A stretch of 64,000 nt of DNA, from NCBI GenBank assembly GCA_947685225.1, contig CANTUV010000008.1, positions 40,483,501-40,547,500 on the forward strand, read 5' to 3'. Numbering within the stretch: position 1 is the stretch's first letter; every line of letters starts with the position of its first letter. The notes under the pieces are model-generated. The model worked only from the letters and a program-made list of their open reading frames with translations. It searched no databases and was not told the origin of the DNA. Source of the DNA: Garcia nutans (Eukaryota; Streptophyta; Magnoliopsida; Malpighiales; Euphorbiaceae). Below, piece by piece: positions 45,602 through 58,500 of this stretch. Position numbers and translations under genes: made by a program.

Positions 45602-45927
45602 ATTCTCATATTTGTCTTGGACTATATTTGTAGTATTTGAATTATTCTTGCTCTGTACTTTGTACTTTTCATATTTTCCGCCTGTCATTTGAACTTAGTA
45701 TAAACCTGAACTAATTTGTTAGTATTAACAGCAGATATGTATGAATGACGTTTTTTTTTTTAGAAATCTATTTTCAAAAATAAATCCCTGAAATAATCCC
45801 AAAAATATTACCTAAAATAATCTAAACAGGATCAAAACATAAGAATTTCATAAAATAAAAATAAGATAAAAATAAAATAAAATGAAATAAAATAAAAATA
45901 ATAAAAATGAGAATCGAAACTGTGCGG

Positions 45928-45944
45928 CGGCGGTCGGACCGCCG
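45928..45944. promoter_or_regulatory. Lone GC palindrome upstream of the DUF7745-like gene
   Basis: CGGCGGTC-G-GACCGCCG with 8-bp arms, about 95 bp before ATG 46040. It shares its core with the 21-bp-spaced LTR array. A shared protein-binding site is inference. Confidence 0.4.
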
Positions 45945-46039
45945 TGGAGGCGCCAGGGCAGTTTATGTATACGGAATTTTGAGTGTATTTTCGAGCCAGA
46001 AACAGATTTTTCACTGCAGGATTTTTATTTCCCTTAACA

Positions 46040-47369
46040 ATGAATCCTCTTTTTAACCATGTGATGCATAACTGGACCAAGAGCCTCCATAATGTCGAAA
46101 GGATTAATATGGGAAGGTATGGACTGAAAGCCGTTGCCACCCTTAGAGGTGTAGCTGTGGATTGGGATTTCTTGCATGCTTGTATTAAATTTTGGGACCC
46201 TCAAGCCCACGTTTTCAGATTTGGTGCTCGAATGGAGGAAATGTGTCCTCTTTTTGAGGAATTTTGCTCAATCATTGGATGTGACCCCAATGCCCCTCTT
46301 GTAAGGCATGAGGTCCAAGTTGGTTATGTGGGATCTTTTCAGAGACTTTTCAACTTTAGCAGGCCTCAAGCTCAAGCTATGATCATGGATGGGAGTAAGG
46401 CGATGCTGCTTCCATTGATTGACGAATTCCTGACCGCCAACTTTGAAGATGAGGTTCAACTGAAGCACAGAATGCGGGCTTTCGTTTTCTGCCTGTTAGC
46501 CGGGTTTCTTTTCAACCGTGATCCCGGCTTTGGAGATTTGAAGCTTTGCCCCATGGTCAGGCAGATGGAAGAACTTAATTGCATCGGTGGTATGATTCTG
46601 GCTGAGACTATTCAGAGTCTTGACAGAGCTATGCTCGGGTTTGAGAGCTGGACTGTCACCCCGATCATTCTTCAGGTAATTTTGTTATACCTTTTGCTTC
46701 TTCTAATTTCATTGTCTCTCTTTTTTGTTTGTAAATAGAAAGGATCTATCTTTTCAGGTTTGGCTGAGAGACCATCTCCGAGTGGTTGCTGCTCCCAACA
46801 CCTTGACTTATAATCCTTCACAGTACCGCACCAGGCGAATCCAGATTTCTTTTCCCTCCATGGCCAAGTGGACTATCTGGTTGTTTGAGCTTGGACCAGA
46901 AGAATTGCTATGGTTCGTCCCTTGGTATAGAATTCCTCGCTTCATGGAGGCGAATGCAATGCACAACCATGTCTATCTCCTTGGTTTCACTCATAGCACA
47001 TGGTATAGTGCTTCTCGGGTCCTCAGACAGATGGGGATTGATCAGAGGGTTCCCCTTCCTTTTGGGCTTACCATTGCTTCCCCTATTACCCTCGGAGTTA
47101 CTCGAGCTATTCTACAGACTTGGGTCAGAGACCATCAGATGATCAGGCCTTTTGCTGAGCCTTCCCTTGTTCAGCCTACTCCGGAGTACAGGACCTGGTT
47201 TATAGCTGAAGTTTGGCCCATTGAAAAACCCAGGAGGTATGCCTTACTGCAGGAGTTAGAGGGGGAGGAGGTGGTTCCACTTAGCGAGGAGAAAACAGAT
47301 GTCGTAGAGAGCTCCGGAACTAAGGAAGATACCGAAGACTCTGCCCCACGTAGGAGGCGTAGAATTTAG
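46040..47369 (+). CDS. DUF7745-like protein, antisense within element E, two exons
   Basis: Exon 1 is 46040-46675 and exon 2 is 46758-47369, joined in phase 0 (CAG|GTAATT, 82-nt intron, TTTTCAG|GTT), giving 415 residues with no stop. The conserved part is the N-terminal half: ATLRGVAVDW, a FRFGARMEEMCPLFEEFCSI stretch and GCDPNAP. This pattern fits the DUF7745/plant-mobile-domain-like proteins carried by plant Tat elements. The second exon has PSMAKWTIW and WFVPWYRIPRF and ends in an acidic stretch and a basic RRRRR tail. No catalytic motif, signal peptide or membrane segment seen. An in-frame ATG at 45983 would add 19 residues. Intact coding next to a broken neighbour suggests recent constraint or recent copying. 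Confidence 0.75.
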
Positions 47370-47389
47370 GCCCTAGGGAGGCGTAGAAT

Positions 47390-47904
47390 TTAGGCCCTAG
47401 GGTTGACTCTATTGTCTTTTTTTTTTTATTTTGGGGTTATGACTTGACTTTTGATTGGTTGGATATTTCATGGGATGAATGACTCTTACTGAATGACACT
47501 TTTTGTAACAAATGATGAATGATTCTTAATGAATAACTTTTTGTTTGCTTTCCAAGCATTATATACTTTATTTATTTGCTCTAATTTTTGCCTAAGTCGT
47601 CCTTTCGGATTTTCAACTTAGCGAGTTCTTACCCATTCTTGCCTAAGCCGCCCTTTGCGGGTTTTCGACTTAGCGAGCCCCACTATTGCCTAAGCCGCCC
47701 TTTGTGGGTTTTCGACTTAGCGGGATTTTTCTTTCTCTCTCTCTTTTTTTACTTATTTATTTATTATTATTTTTTTTATGTTGGCAAAAGAAAAATGAAT
47801 CAATGATTTTTATTAAAATTTAGACCGTGCTCAAGGAGAGCTGCCTACATATCTCAAATTAGTTTGCGAGAATCAGGTCTAATGTAGTTCCTTACAATGC
47901 ATGA
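47390..47904. repeat. Spacer with three CTAAGYCG...CGACTTAG repeats
   Basis: Between the antisense gene and E's integrase. Three copies of about 50 bp (about 47590-47626, 47642-47676, 47688-47721) read CCTAAG(T/C)CG, a CCTTT(G)CGG core, then TTTTC(G/A)ACTTAGCG. Outer arms CTAAG/CTTAG and inner CCGC/GCGG can pair. A 15-bp direct repeat (GAGGCGTAGAATTTAG) overlaps the gene's stop codon (47354-47391). Confidence 0.75.
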
Positions 47905-50900
47905 TTATACATAGTATTTCTTTAATTGATCCAGATTGCATGGGTTTGTGAACTCCAGACCATCCAAATCAGACAAGATGATGGCTCCGCCAGAAAGTAT
48001 TTTCTTCAAAATGTAGGGTCCCGCCCAATGAGGACGAAACTTCCCACGAGGATCTGTAACAGGTGTTCTGATCTCTTTCAGAATCAAACAACCTTCTTCC
48101 AACTTTCGATCTTTGACCTTTTTGTTGAAATGTCTGGCCATTCGCCTCTGATACCCTTGAATCCGATGTAGAGCTTGAAGTCTTTTTTCATCCAAACCCA
48201 ACAACTGATGATGATAATTGCTGATCCATTCAGCTTCATTTATCTGACTTTCTTGAATTATCCTCGCCGATTGAACTTCCAGTTCAATGGGGAGTAATGC
48301 TTCCATTCCGTACACCAGGGAATACGGGGTTGCCCCAGTAGGAGTTCTAATTAATGTTCTATATCCCTACAAAGCCAGCGGTAACTTCTCATGCCAACGC
48401 CTATGTTCCTTGATCATTTTTTGTATGATCACCTTTATAGACTTGTTCGCTGCTTCTACCGCTCCATTTGTTTGAGGTCTATAAGGAGAGGACTTATGGT
48501 GCTGGACATTCTTATCCTTCAAGAGATTAGCAAATTCTGCTTGGAAATGAGTTCCATTATCAGTGATAATCTCAAATGGCGTTCCGTACCGACAAAGGAT
48601 GTTGGTTCGGACAAACTGTGCTGCCTTTTTGGAGTCTAATTCTGCATAGGAAGCTGCTTCAACCCACTTTGTGAAGTAATCCACTGCTACCAAGATAAAC
48701 TGATGTCCATTTGAGGCTTTTGGATGTATTTTTCCAATTATATCTATTCCCCAAGTAGCGAAGGGCCATGGAGAAGTGATCGGATTCAGGGCAACGGGAG
48801 GTTGCTTCTGCATCTTAGCAAATATCTGACACTGATGGCATTCTTGCACAAATGTCACGCAGTCTGCATTCATGGTGGACCAATAATATCCTAGATTGGC
48901 TATTTTTTGAGCCAAGGCAATCCCATACATGTGTGGTCCTGATTCGCCACCATGTACCATTTCCATTATCTGCTTAGCCTCTGCTTCATTCACACACCTT
49001 AGGTGCATTCCATTCCAACTCCTCTTGTAGAGGATATCTCCATTAATAATGTAACCTGTGGCTAGCTGCCTTATTGCTCTCTGATCAACCCTTGATGATC
49101 CCTCTGGATAACTTCCATCCTTGAGATAACTCTTGATATCCCAGAACCATGGTTTACCATCGGCCAAATGCATTACGTGGGCAGGTTGCTTCTGAAGTTG
49201 AACTTTCAATGGACGAACGACTTTCCCCTCCTTGATATTGATCATGGAAGCTAAAGTATCCAAGGCATCAACAAACTGATTCTTTGCTCTTGGGAGATAT
49301 TCGAAGGACAGATCATCGAATTGTTGTGCCAAATGATCAAGGCGTTGTAGGTAAGGAACCAAACGCTCTTCTCTTATCTTCCATTTTCTTAAAGCTTGTG
49401 ATACTATTAAAATAGAATCACCGTAGACCTTTAGGTTCTTAATCCCTAATTCCAGGGCGGTCTCAAGCCCATTGATGCAAGCTTCATATTCTGCTTCATT
49501 GTTTGTGCAACTAAATTCAAGTTTAACTGCAAAGGGAATGTATTCTCCACAAGGAGTTTTGAACACAATCCCAATTCCATTTCCATGATAATTGGATGCC
49601 CCATCAAAATACATCTCCCAAACACTGCTTTCCATGTTCAAGAGGTCTTCATCAGGGAAACCCATTTCTCGCATCTCGTCTTTTACGGGTAATTCTGCTA
49701 ATTGGTCAGCTATTGCGCCACCTTTCACAGCTTTCCTCTGAATGAATTTTAAGTCAAAGGCTGCCAATGTTGACACCCACTTAGCCATTTTGCTGTCCAA
49801 AACAGGTCTCTCCATAAGGAATTTCAAGGGACTCTGTTCTGCGATGACATAAGTAGTGTAAGAAGACAAGTAGTGTTGTAACTTCGTACAAGTCCAATAC
49901 AAAGCTAAACACAACTTCTCAATCTTGTTGTACTTTAACTCATAGTCCAACATCCTTTTGCTGAGGTAGTAAATTGCATTTTCCACCTTCGTACTTTCGG
50001 CTTCTTGGGCTAGCATTGCATTCCACTTTAACTGCTAGTATTCTTTGATCTTGTCGAAGGCCTTTTGGCAGTCTTCATTCCATTCTTGTGAAGCACCTTT
50101 CCTTAGTAGCTTAAAGATTGGACCACAAGTCTCTGCCAATTGCGATATGAATCGACTGATATACTGTAATCTACCTAGCAGGCCTCGAATCTCTTTTTCT
50201 GTTCTTGGCAGAGGCATTTTCAGAATAGCCTTTGAATTTGCTGGATCAACTTCTATTCCTCTCTTGCTGACCAAATACCCCAAAAATAAGCCTGATGTTG
50301 CTCCAAATAGGCACTTTGCAGGATTAAGCTTCAAATTGTACTTGCAAAGTCTAAGGAAGAACTTCTCAAGTGCTTCAACGTGTTCTTCCGGAGACTTTGA
50401 CTTAACAATCATATCATCAACATACACTTCTACTTCTTTGTGAATCATGTCATGAAAGACTGTTGTCGCCACCCTTTGGTAGGTAGCCCCTGCATTTATC
50501 AACCCAAAAGGCATAACCCTGTAGCAGAAAGTGCCCCATTCTGTAATGAAAGCTGTCTTCTCTTTGTCTGGTGGGTGCACTAGGATCTGATTGTACCCAA
50601 CCGCGAGGTCAGTCATGGAAACCATCATATGCCCAGCCATCCTGTCTATCAGCAAATCGATGTGTGGTAGTGGAAAATCGTCCTTGGGACAGGCCTTATT
50701 CAAATCTCTATAGTCAACACACATCCTGACCTTTCCGTCTTTCTTCGGGACTGGCACGATGTTTGCTAACCAGGAAGGATAGGCAATTGGTTCTATAAAC
50801 TTATTGTCCAGTTGCTTGGCAACCTCCTCTTTAATTTTTAAAGACCATTCTGGCATCATTCTTCTCAATTTCTGCTTAACCAGCTTCGCATCTGGGTATA

Positions 50901-52581
50901 GTGGAATCTTATGAACTGCTATGGCTGGGTCTATTCCCGTGACATCACTTGCCTTCCACATGAAGCAGTCGACATATCTTCTGATGCACTTAACAACCTG
51001 TTCCTTATTCACACAATCATATGCAATGTATGTATGTTCATTTTCTTTGCCAATCATTATCTTTTCATTTATTTCTTTTATTTCATTTATTTCATTTTTG
51101 CTAGATAATACTTGGAAAGCAAAAGACACAGGGTAACTAAGAATTTGAAGAGTTTCATTGATAATGGTGGAGTCATTCTCCAAGACTACATTAGATTTGA
51201 CATTGGGGTTCTCTAAATCTGAAACTACAGAAGACTCAGAATTAGACTCTGACTTGGTGTTTGACACAGAATTTGACTTAGTACAAGACTCAGGCTCGGG
51301 GTATGACACATGACTAGGTTTGACTGTAGCTGCTTGTCCCTCCTCGGCATACCAGTTCATCAGTGGTCCATCTGTGGTCTTGATCAGCTTTGTGATGTCC
51401 CTTTTGTCTTCAAAATTGGTTATCATAGCAACCTCATCAAAGAGACTAGGCCGCATGAAATCTTCCACTTGTGGGTCAGCTATAGGTTTTGGCTCTTCTT
51501 CCTTCAACACTAAAACATCAGTGAACATCTCAAAACCCGGTAACTGCTTCCCAGTCATAGGAGAATAGAATGGCTCCTGGAAACCATAGTAAGGAACTGT
51601 TTTCCCAGGTTTGCAGAAGTGACCATTCAGAGTTCTAAAATAAGGGCGCATTTTGAGGCTTCTTGCCCCCCAATTCTTCTTTTTCTTCCTTCCATGCTCA
51701 AACTCTTCTATCTCCTCATCTGTGGGTTTGTACCCTAGGCCAAAAGTTCCCCTATTCTCAGGTTCTTCCCATGGCCGTACTACGGGTGTTTTCCTCCCAG
51801 ACTTTATCATTTCCATTCCGGGCAGCAGACCTACCCTTAGCATCATTCCCACCAGGCAATTGATTTGGACCTCTCCAAAATCATATAAGATAAATGGCCC
51901 TTTGGGTTTTTCTCCTTCAATGCATTGGACTGTATTGTAATGGAAACCAGTCAAGGTCATGGCGGTTTCACCCGGAACAACCTCAAAGAGAGACTGATCC
52001 ATGGTTCTCTTGTTGATTTCACAGGTGTCACCTTTGATAGTGATAATTTTTCCCTCAAAAGGGAACTTAAGTTTTTGATGTAATGAAGATGGTACGGCAT
52101 TAATCTGATGAATCCATGGCCTTCCAAGGAGGAGATTAAAGCTCGCGGGTACATCAATGACTTGGAAGGGCACTCCCATTTTCACCGGCCCAATAGCAAT
52201 TTCCAGAGTGGCAACACCCAAAATTTCTCTTCGAGTGTTATCATATGCTCTAACAATCTGATCAGAAGGTGTAAGATCTGTAGCCTCCAACCCTAGACAA
52301 CTTGCTACCTTTAAGGGACATACATTTAAGGCTGACCCATTATCAATGAGAACCATGGGTACAGTTTTTCCCCCAGTTTGTATGGTGATGTATAGAGCAT
52401 CATTGTGTTTACTGCCATCTTCTGGTAGGTCTGTATCAGAAAATCGGATACTCAATGTCTTGGTTGATTGAGTCAAAGTGGCCACCAAAGCTTCTGGGCT
52501 TGTGTCCACTGATGTATTAAGTTGACTTAAAGCTTCGCTGAGAGCCTGACGGTGTGGGAATGAGGAAGCAAGGAATTCCAA
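47905..52581 (-). pseudogene. Element E pol: protease, RT, two RNase H domains, integrase
   Basis: In reverse: protease Asp-Asn-Gly-Ser (about 52347); a long Ser/Lys-rich linker (about 51100-51700); RT with NKACPKDDFPLP and YVDD (about 50415-50430); first RNase H (about 50030-49740, shortened); archaeal-type second RNase H starting YFDGAS (about 49610) with TNNEAEYEA and YGDS; integrase with a Cys-His zinc region (about 48850) and D-D-E core (48740-48450); and a C-terminal tail ending 47905. Dual RNase H is a Tat hallmark. Breaks: TAG at 50032-50034 next to an apparent deletion of about 30 codons at the start of the first RNase H, and TAG at 48364-48366 in integrase. No intron is needed between protease and RT, unlike canonical Ogre. 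Confidence 0.92.
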
Positions 52582-53055
52582 ATTGACACCTTAGCTTGAG
52601 TTTGTTTAAGCTGAGTGAGGACAGGGTCTTCTTTTGGCTCTGGTGTCTTCTTATGGGGGGGATTTGAGGTTGTAGGGGCTTTTCCCAAGTCGAATGGCTG
52701 ATATTGCCTTCCGCTTCTTGTCAAAGCGTCGACCTCTTCAGCAAGGTCATTCAAATCCAACACACACACTTCATTCATTTCTAAAAGAAGTTTGAAAGGA
52801 TCAAACAGCTCTTCTTCCACAGTGATGGCATGGATGGAATGATTAGGCAAAGGGTTAGTATTAATGTTCGGTTGACTCCTGAGAGGAATGATGTCACCCC
52901 TATCCACCAAATCCTGGATGCAGTTTTTCAGAGTCCAGCAAGCATCTGTTCTATGCCCTTTTCCTTGGTGGTATTCACAATACTCATTGGCATTATAATT
53001 GGAGGGTAATGGGTTTGGAGGAGGCCTTGGGTCCAAAGGCTTCCCTTCCACGGCC
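52560..53055 (-). pseudogene. Element E gag, 3' part
   Basis: Continues the gag read from 62769. It contains a Cys-x-x-x-His zinc-knuckle-like motif (CEYHQGKGHRTDAC, about 52940-52980) typical of Tat gag ends. A one-base deletion in a short G run near 52573 shifts the frame before protease. The join at 53055 carries the CGGCC duplication caused by element F. Confidence 0.85.
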
Positions 53056-55477
53056 TGTAACACCCCCACATTCAATACATGCACACTACAACCACCACAA
53101 TGTAGTATACATGCACTAAACATAGGGATGCTACGGATATTATTAACATTCAAATGGTTTTAAATAATACTATCTTCTTTCTCATATACATTATAGAAAA
53201 TAAGTCATTAACTTATTATATAAAACAAATATATATATATGTATACATTTACTTAATACGCAGCGGAATATAGAAAATATTTACATATATGAAAACATTT
53301 AAATTCATATTTACAAATATACATATATTCACACTATAAACAATATTTACAAAATATAAAAGAGTTATACATGATTGGCAAATCTTCTCTGATCTTTAAG
53401 TTCCCAAAACCAACTCTTCAACGTCTACTCTCACTCGGTCTCGAAGAGCTCTCGGGTTCAACTCTATCAACTCTATCACCTGCGCGATTAAACACTATCG
53501 CGCTAAGCCAAGGGCTTAGTAAGATAATTCATGCTAATGTTATGCTTTAGTGCAATGCAATGTAAATTGTCAATCCATATTACACATGTAACATCATATA
53601 TGCAAATCTAACAACATACCTTACATTTCATAATTCAATATAAGTAGACATATCACATTTCAACATCTTTTTATATACCTCATTAGTTACTCATTAAACC
53701 ATTCATGAACAACACTAAACAAAGACAAGCATGGGCCCAATACACACTAATATGCCATTCAATTTTCAGAGTTAATGTTTTGGTTTTGATATCACATTTA
53801 TCAATATCATATACCTAACTAGGCTTCAAGGATTAGATTCAACCAAGCTTCAAGGGGAGCAAAGCATGCTAAGCTTCAACCCAACTTGGCTTCAAGAACC
53901 AACCCAACCTAGCTTCAAGGGTTGTAACATCTCAATTAGGCTTCAAGGATTCAATCCAACCTAACTTCAAGAGATTGTTACTATCATTAGGCATGCCACC
54001 AATAACAAACTCTGAAAATGGAATAACACATTAGCCACACAATTCATTCACATTTCATTCTCAATTCTCATCAATTGGGCAAACATGCCATGTATCTTTC
54101 AATTGAATCATCATAGCCAATCACAATGGCCTCAAATCAAACAATATCTCAATTCATATTAATCATATAACATCATTGATACAACATTTCAAAGTACATA
54201 CCACATTACCATTCACAATGCATATAGTCTAACATTGTTCATATGTATCATCAATATCAACAAAGGTGTGCTAGAATCTCAACATCAATGAATGTATGTT
54301 CCCCATATGTTTGATTAGGTCCTTCTTATCTTTGAAGTATATTTAAAGTGTTTATGTTTAGGTTTAAGTATCAATAATATCTTTGAAGAAACAAAACCAT
54401 ACAAAAAGAACAAAAATAAAAACAGTAGCCAACACATTTGAGGGACACGGCCAAGCTTGTGGCCATGTCTCTCAACTGAATTTTGGCAGTGACAGACACT
54501 GGCATGGGACACGGCCGTGTCTCTCAAAAACCAATCCAACACGTCCAAAATTTCATGACTTGGCCGTGTCTCTCAATGCCTTTGGCCGTGTCACCCAAGA
54601 ACAACACCCTAACCAAAACCAATTCTCTTCTAATATCACTCAACACAATATACACCATATAACATGTTTCAAATGAATATAATCAATGTTCTAAACACAT
54701 ATTCATCACAAAAACCACTTCACAATACATTAATATTACATTTAAACAAATACCATTTCAAAACCCTAAAATCCAACATCATTCATAATCTTTCAAAATC
54801 AACATCTACCACTTTCCACAACAACACCTATGTAACCTTTTAACTTAAAATCACTTTAACACTTGAAAACACATCATAAACACATCTCATCATCAAATCC
54901 TACAAACCTTAATTCACTTCAAACACCCCTTCAAAAGAAAAGAAGAAATCAAGGAAAAGATCTTACCTCAAATGAAGAAATTTCACAAATCTTTAACCAA
55001 ATCCTTTGATTGCTTCTTCAATTTGCTTCAAGCATCAAGAACACCTCTCTTGCTCTTTCTCTTCTTGGATGGCCGGCACACACATGAGAAGAAATGAAAT
55101 CCAACACAAATCAAATAGCTTTTCTTCTTTAAATCTCCACCAAGAGATTTTATCCAAACAATTACCAAAATGCCCTCAACCATATAACTAACCTTTTGTC
55201 TCTTATATGCCCATATATGTAATTACACACTCAACACAAATAAATATCTCTTCCATTGACTCTCCCTTTGACATATTTATATGTTAGTTATATCATCATA
55301 TAAACAACATATACATTTCTCTCTAAACCCTATTTTCTTTCCCAAAACACATATACACAAGCATTCTCTTTCAAACCTCTTTTCTTATCACATAACATAT
55401 ACATTCAATCCCATTTACAACAACAACAACAACAACAACATAAACAAAACTTCTAGGGCATACATGAGGATATTACA
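53056..55477 (-). repeat. 3' LTR of element F
   Basis: 2422 bp. In reverse it starts TGTAATATCCTC and ends GGGTGTTACA. Modules: AAC microsatellite about 55418-55440, GACACGGCC array 54444-54595, foldback arms 53747-53773 and 54008-54034, double hairpin about 53479-53518, reverse GTAAGA-like site about 54963. ORFs inside are not genes. Confidence 0.95.
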
Positions 55478-55490
55478 ATTCTCCCCCTCT
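55478..55490 (-). other. Polypurine tract of element F
   Basis: The reverse strand reads AGAGGGGGAGAAT next to the 3' LTR, identical to the tract of G. Confidence 0.88.
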
Positions 55491-55523
55491 AAAAAGAAAT
55501 TTCATCCTCGAAATTACCTGATA

Positions 55524-58500
55524 TCAAGTTCGAAATAATTGAGGGTACTGATCTCGCATAGTATGCTCACTTTCCCAAGTTGCTTCTTCTTTTCCATGAT
55601 TCTTCCACAAAATCTTCACAAGTGGCACTCTCTTGTTTCTCAACTCTTTCACATCACGTGCCAAGATAGCAACTGGTTCCTCTTCAAATGTCAAATCTGG
55701 GCTCACTTCGATAGCTTCAATTGGCAACACATGAGATGGATCCGACCTGTACTTTCTCAACATAGAAACATGAAATACATTATGAATACGATCCAACTCA
55801 GGTGGCAAAGCGAGTCGATAAGCAACTGGCCCAACTCTTTCCAAAACTTCATACGGTCCAATGAATCGAGGACTCAATTTCCCTTTCCGACCGAACCTCA
55901 AAATCTTCTTCCAAGGAGACACTTTCAAAAATACCTTATCTCCAACATCAAACTCTATGTCTCTCCTTTTCAGATCCGCATAAGACTTCTGTCGGTCTGA
56001 AGCTGCTTTCAACCTGCCTCGAATCAACTTCACTTTCTCTTCAGTTTCTTGAATCAAATCAGGCCCAATTAATTTACTTTCCCCAAGTTCACTCCAACAA
56101 AGAGGTGTCCTACACCGTCTGCCATACAATGCTTCGAACGGGGCCATACCAATGCTGGATTGGTGACTGTTATTGTAAGCAAACTCCACAAGCGGTAGAA
56201 ATCTGTCCCAACTTCCAGAAAAATCGATGACACAGCTTCTCAACATATCCTCAATAATCTGTATCACCCTCTCTGACTGTCCATCCGTCTGTGGATGAAA
56301 AGCAGTGCTGAAGTGCAGTCGAGAACCCAAAGCACTATGCAAACTCTTCCAAAACCTTGAAGTAAACCGAGGATCTCGATCAGACACTAAAGAAGTTGGA
56401 ACCCCATGCAACTTTACAATCTCATGAATATACAGCTCAGCTAACCTCTCCAAAGAGTAATCCATCCGAACCGGAAGGAAATGAGCTGTCTTAGTCAATC
56501 TATCTACAATCACCCATATGGCATCATGCTTCCTTTGTGTCAATGGCAACCCAGACACAAAATCCATTGTCACTCTTTCCCACTTCCATTCAGGTACTGA
56601 CAACGGTTGAAGTAATCCAGTTGGAACTTGATGCTCTGCTTTTACCTTCTGACATGTGAGACATCTGGATACAAACTCCGCAATGTCTCTCTTCATACCA
56701 GACCACCAGTAATGCTGCCTCAAATCATGATACATCTTGGTATTGCCCGGATGCATAACAAACACTGACTGATGTGCTTCTTCCAAAATGATCCTTTTTA
56801 AATTAGCATCATCGGGTACACATAATCTGTTCTTAAACCAAAGACTCCCATCATTTCTCACAATAAAATCTCTACTTCCCCCGTTCTGGCAATCTGAAAC
56901 AATCTTCTGAATCTTTTCATCAGCCAACTGAGCCTCTTTAATCTGATCCAACAAAACTGGTTTCAAATGCAACTGTGCCAACAATGCACCATCATCACAA
57001 GATACAAAACTGGCATGCAATGCTCTCAACTCAACAAGCAACGAGAGCGAATAAATAGTTAAGCCTGCTAAAGACTTCCGACTCAAAGCATCAGCAACAA
57101 CATTTGCTTTACCTGGATGATAATCAATCAAACAGTCGTAATCTTTAATCAATTCCAACCATCTTCTCTGCTGAAGATTGAGCTCTTTCTGGACCCCCAA
57201 ATATCTCAAACTTTTGTGATCAGTGTAGATAAAACATTTCTCCCCAAACAGATAGTGTCGCCAAATCTTCAATGCAAACACAATGGTTGCTAGCTCCAAA
57301 TCATGGGTCGGATAATTAAGCTCATGCGGTTTCAATTGTCGAGAAGCATAAGCTATGACTTTACCTTCTTGCATCAGCACACACCCCAAACCACTATGTG
57401 AAGCATCACTGTAGATCACATATGGTTTGCCTTCCACAGGTAAAGTAAGAACAGGCGCTTGAGTCAACATTTCTCTCAACTGCTCAAAGCTAGTCTGACA
57501 CTGATCTGTCCACACAAATCTAACTCCCTTCCGAAGCAATCTGGTGAGTGGAGTAGCTATCAAAGAAAATCCTTTCACAAACCGTCGGTAATAGCCTGCC
57601 AAACCCAGAAAACTTCTAACTTCAGTTACAGACTTGGGTGGACTCCAATTCAGAATAGCTTCAACTTTACTTGGATCAACTCTAATGCCTTCCGCTGAAA
57701 CTATATGACCGAGAAAAGCTACTTGGTCCAACCAGAACTCACACTTCGACAGTTTAGCAAACAACTGCTTCTCTCTCAAAATCTGCAACACAATCCGCAG
57801 ATGCTTGTCATGTTCCTCTTTATTCCGCAAATATACCAGAATATCATCAATAAACACTACCACAAACTGATCCAAATAGGGCCTAAACACCCTATTCATC
57901 AAATCCATAAAAGCTGCCGGTGCATTCGTCAGGCCAAAAGGCATAACTAGAAACTCATAATGCCCATACCTGGTCCGAAAAGCTGTCTTGGAAATGTCTT
58001 CAGCTTTAACTCTCAATTGATGGTACCCTGATCTCAGATCAATTTTAGAAAACACAGCTGCATCCTTCAATTGATCAAAGAGGTCATCAATTCTAGGCAA
58101 AGGATATTTATTTTTAATGGTCACCTTGTTCAATTGCCTATAATCGATACACAACCTTATAGTACCATCTTTCTTCTTCACAAATAGCACAGGAGCTCCC
58201 CAAGGAGAAACACTGGGGCGAATAAATCCTTTATCCAATAACTCCTGCAATTGCACTTTCAACTCCCTCAATTCTGCTGGTGCCATTCTATAGGGAGTAA
58301 TAGAGATAGGAGTGGTACCAGGCAACAATTCAATACCGAACTCCACCTCTCTCTCAGGAGGCAACCCTGGCAACTCCTCTGGAAACACATCTGGAAACTC
58401 TGCAACTGTGGAAATACTATCAATGGGAGAACCCTTCACTCTAGTATCTATCACATGAGCAAGATAGGCTTCACACCCCTTTCTAATCAATCTCCGAGCT

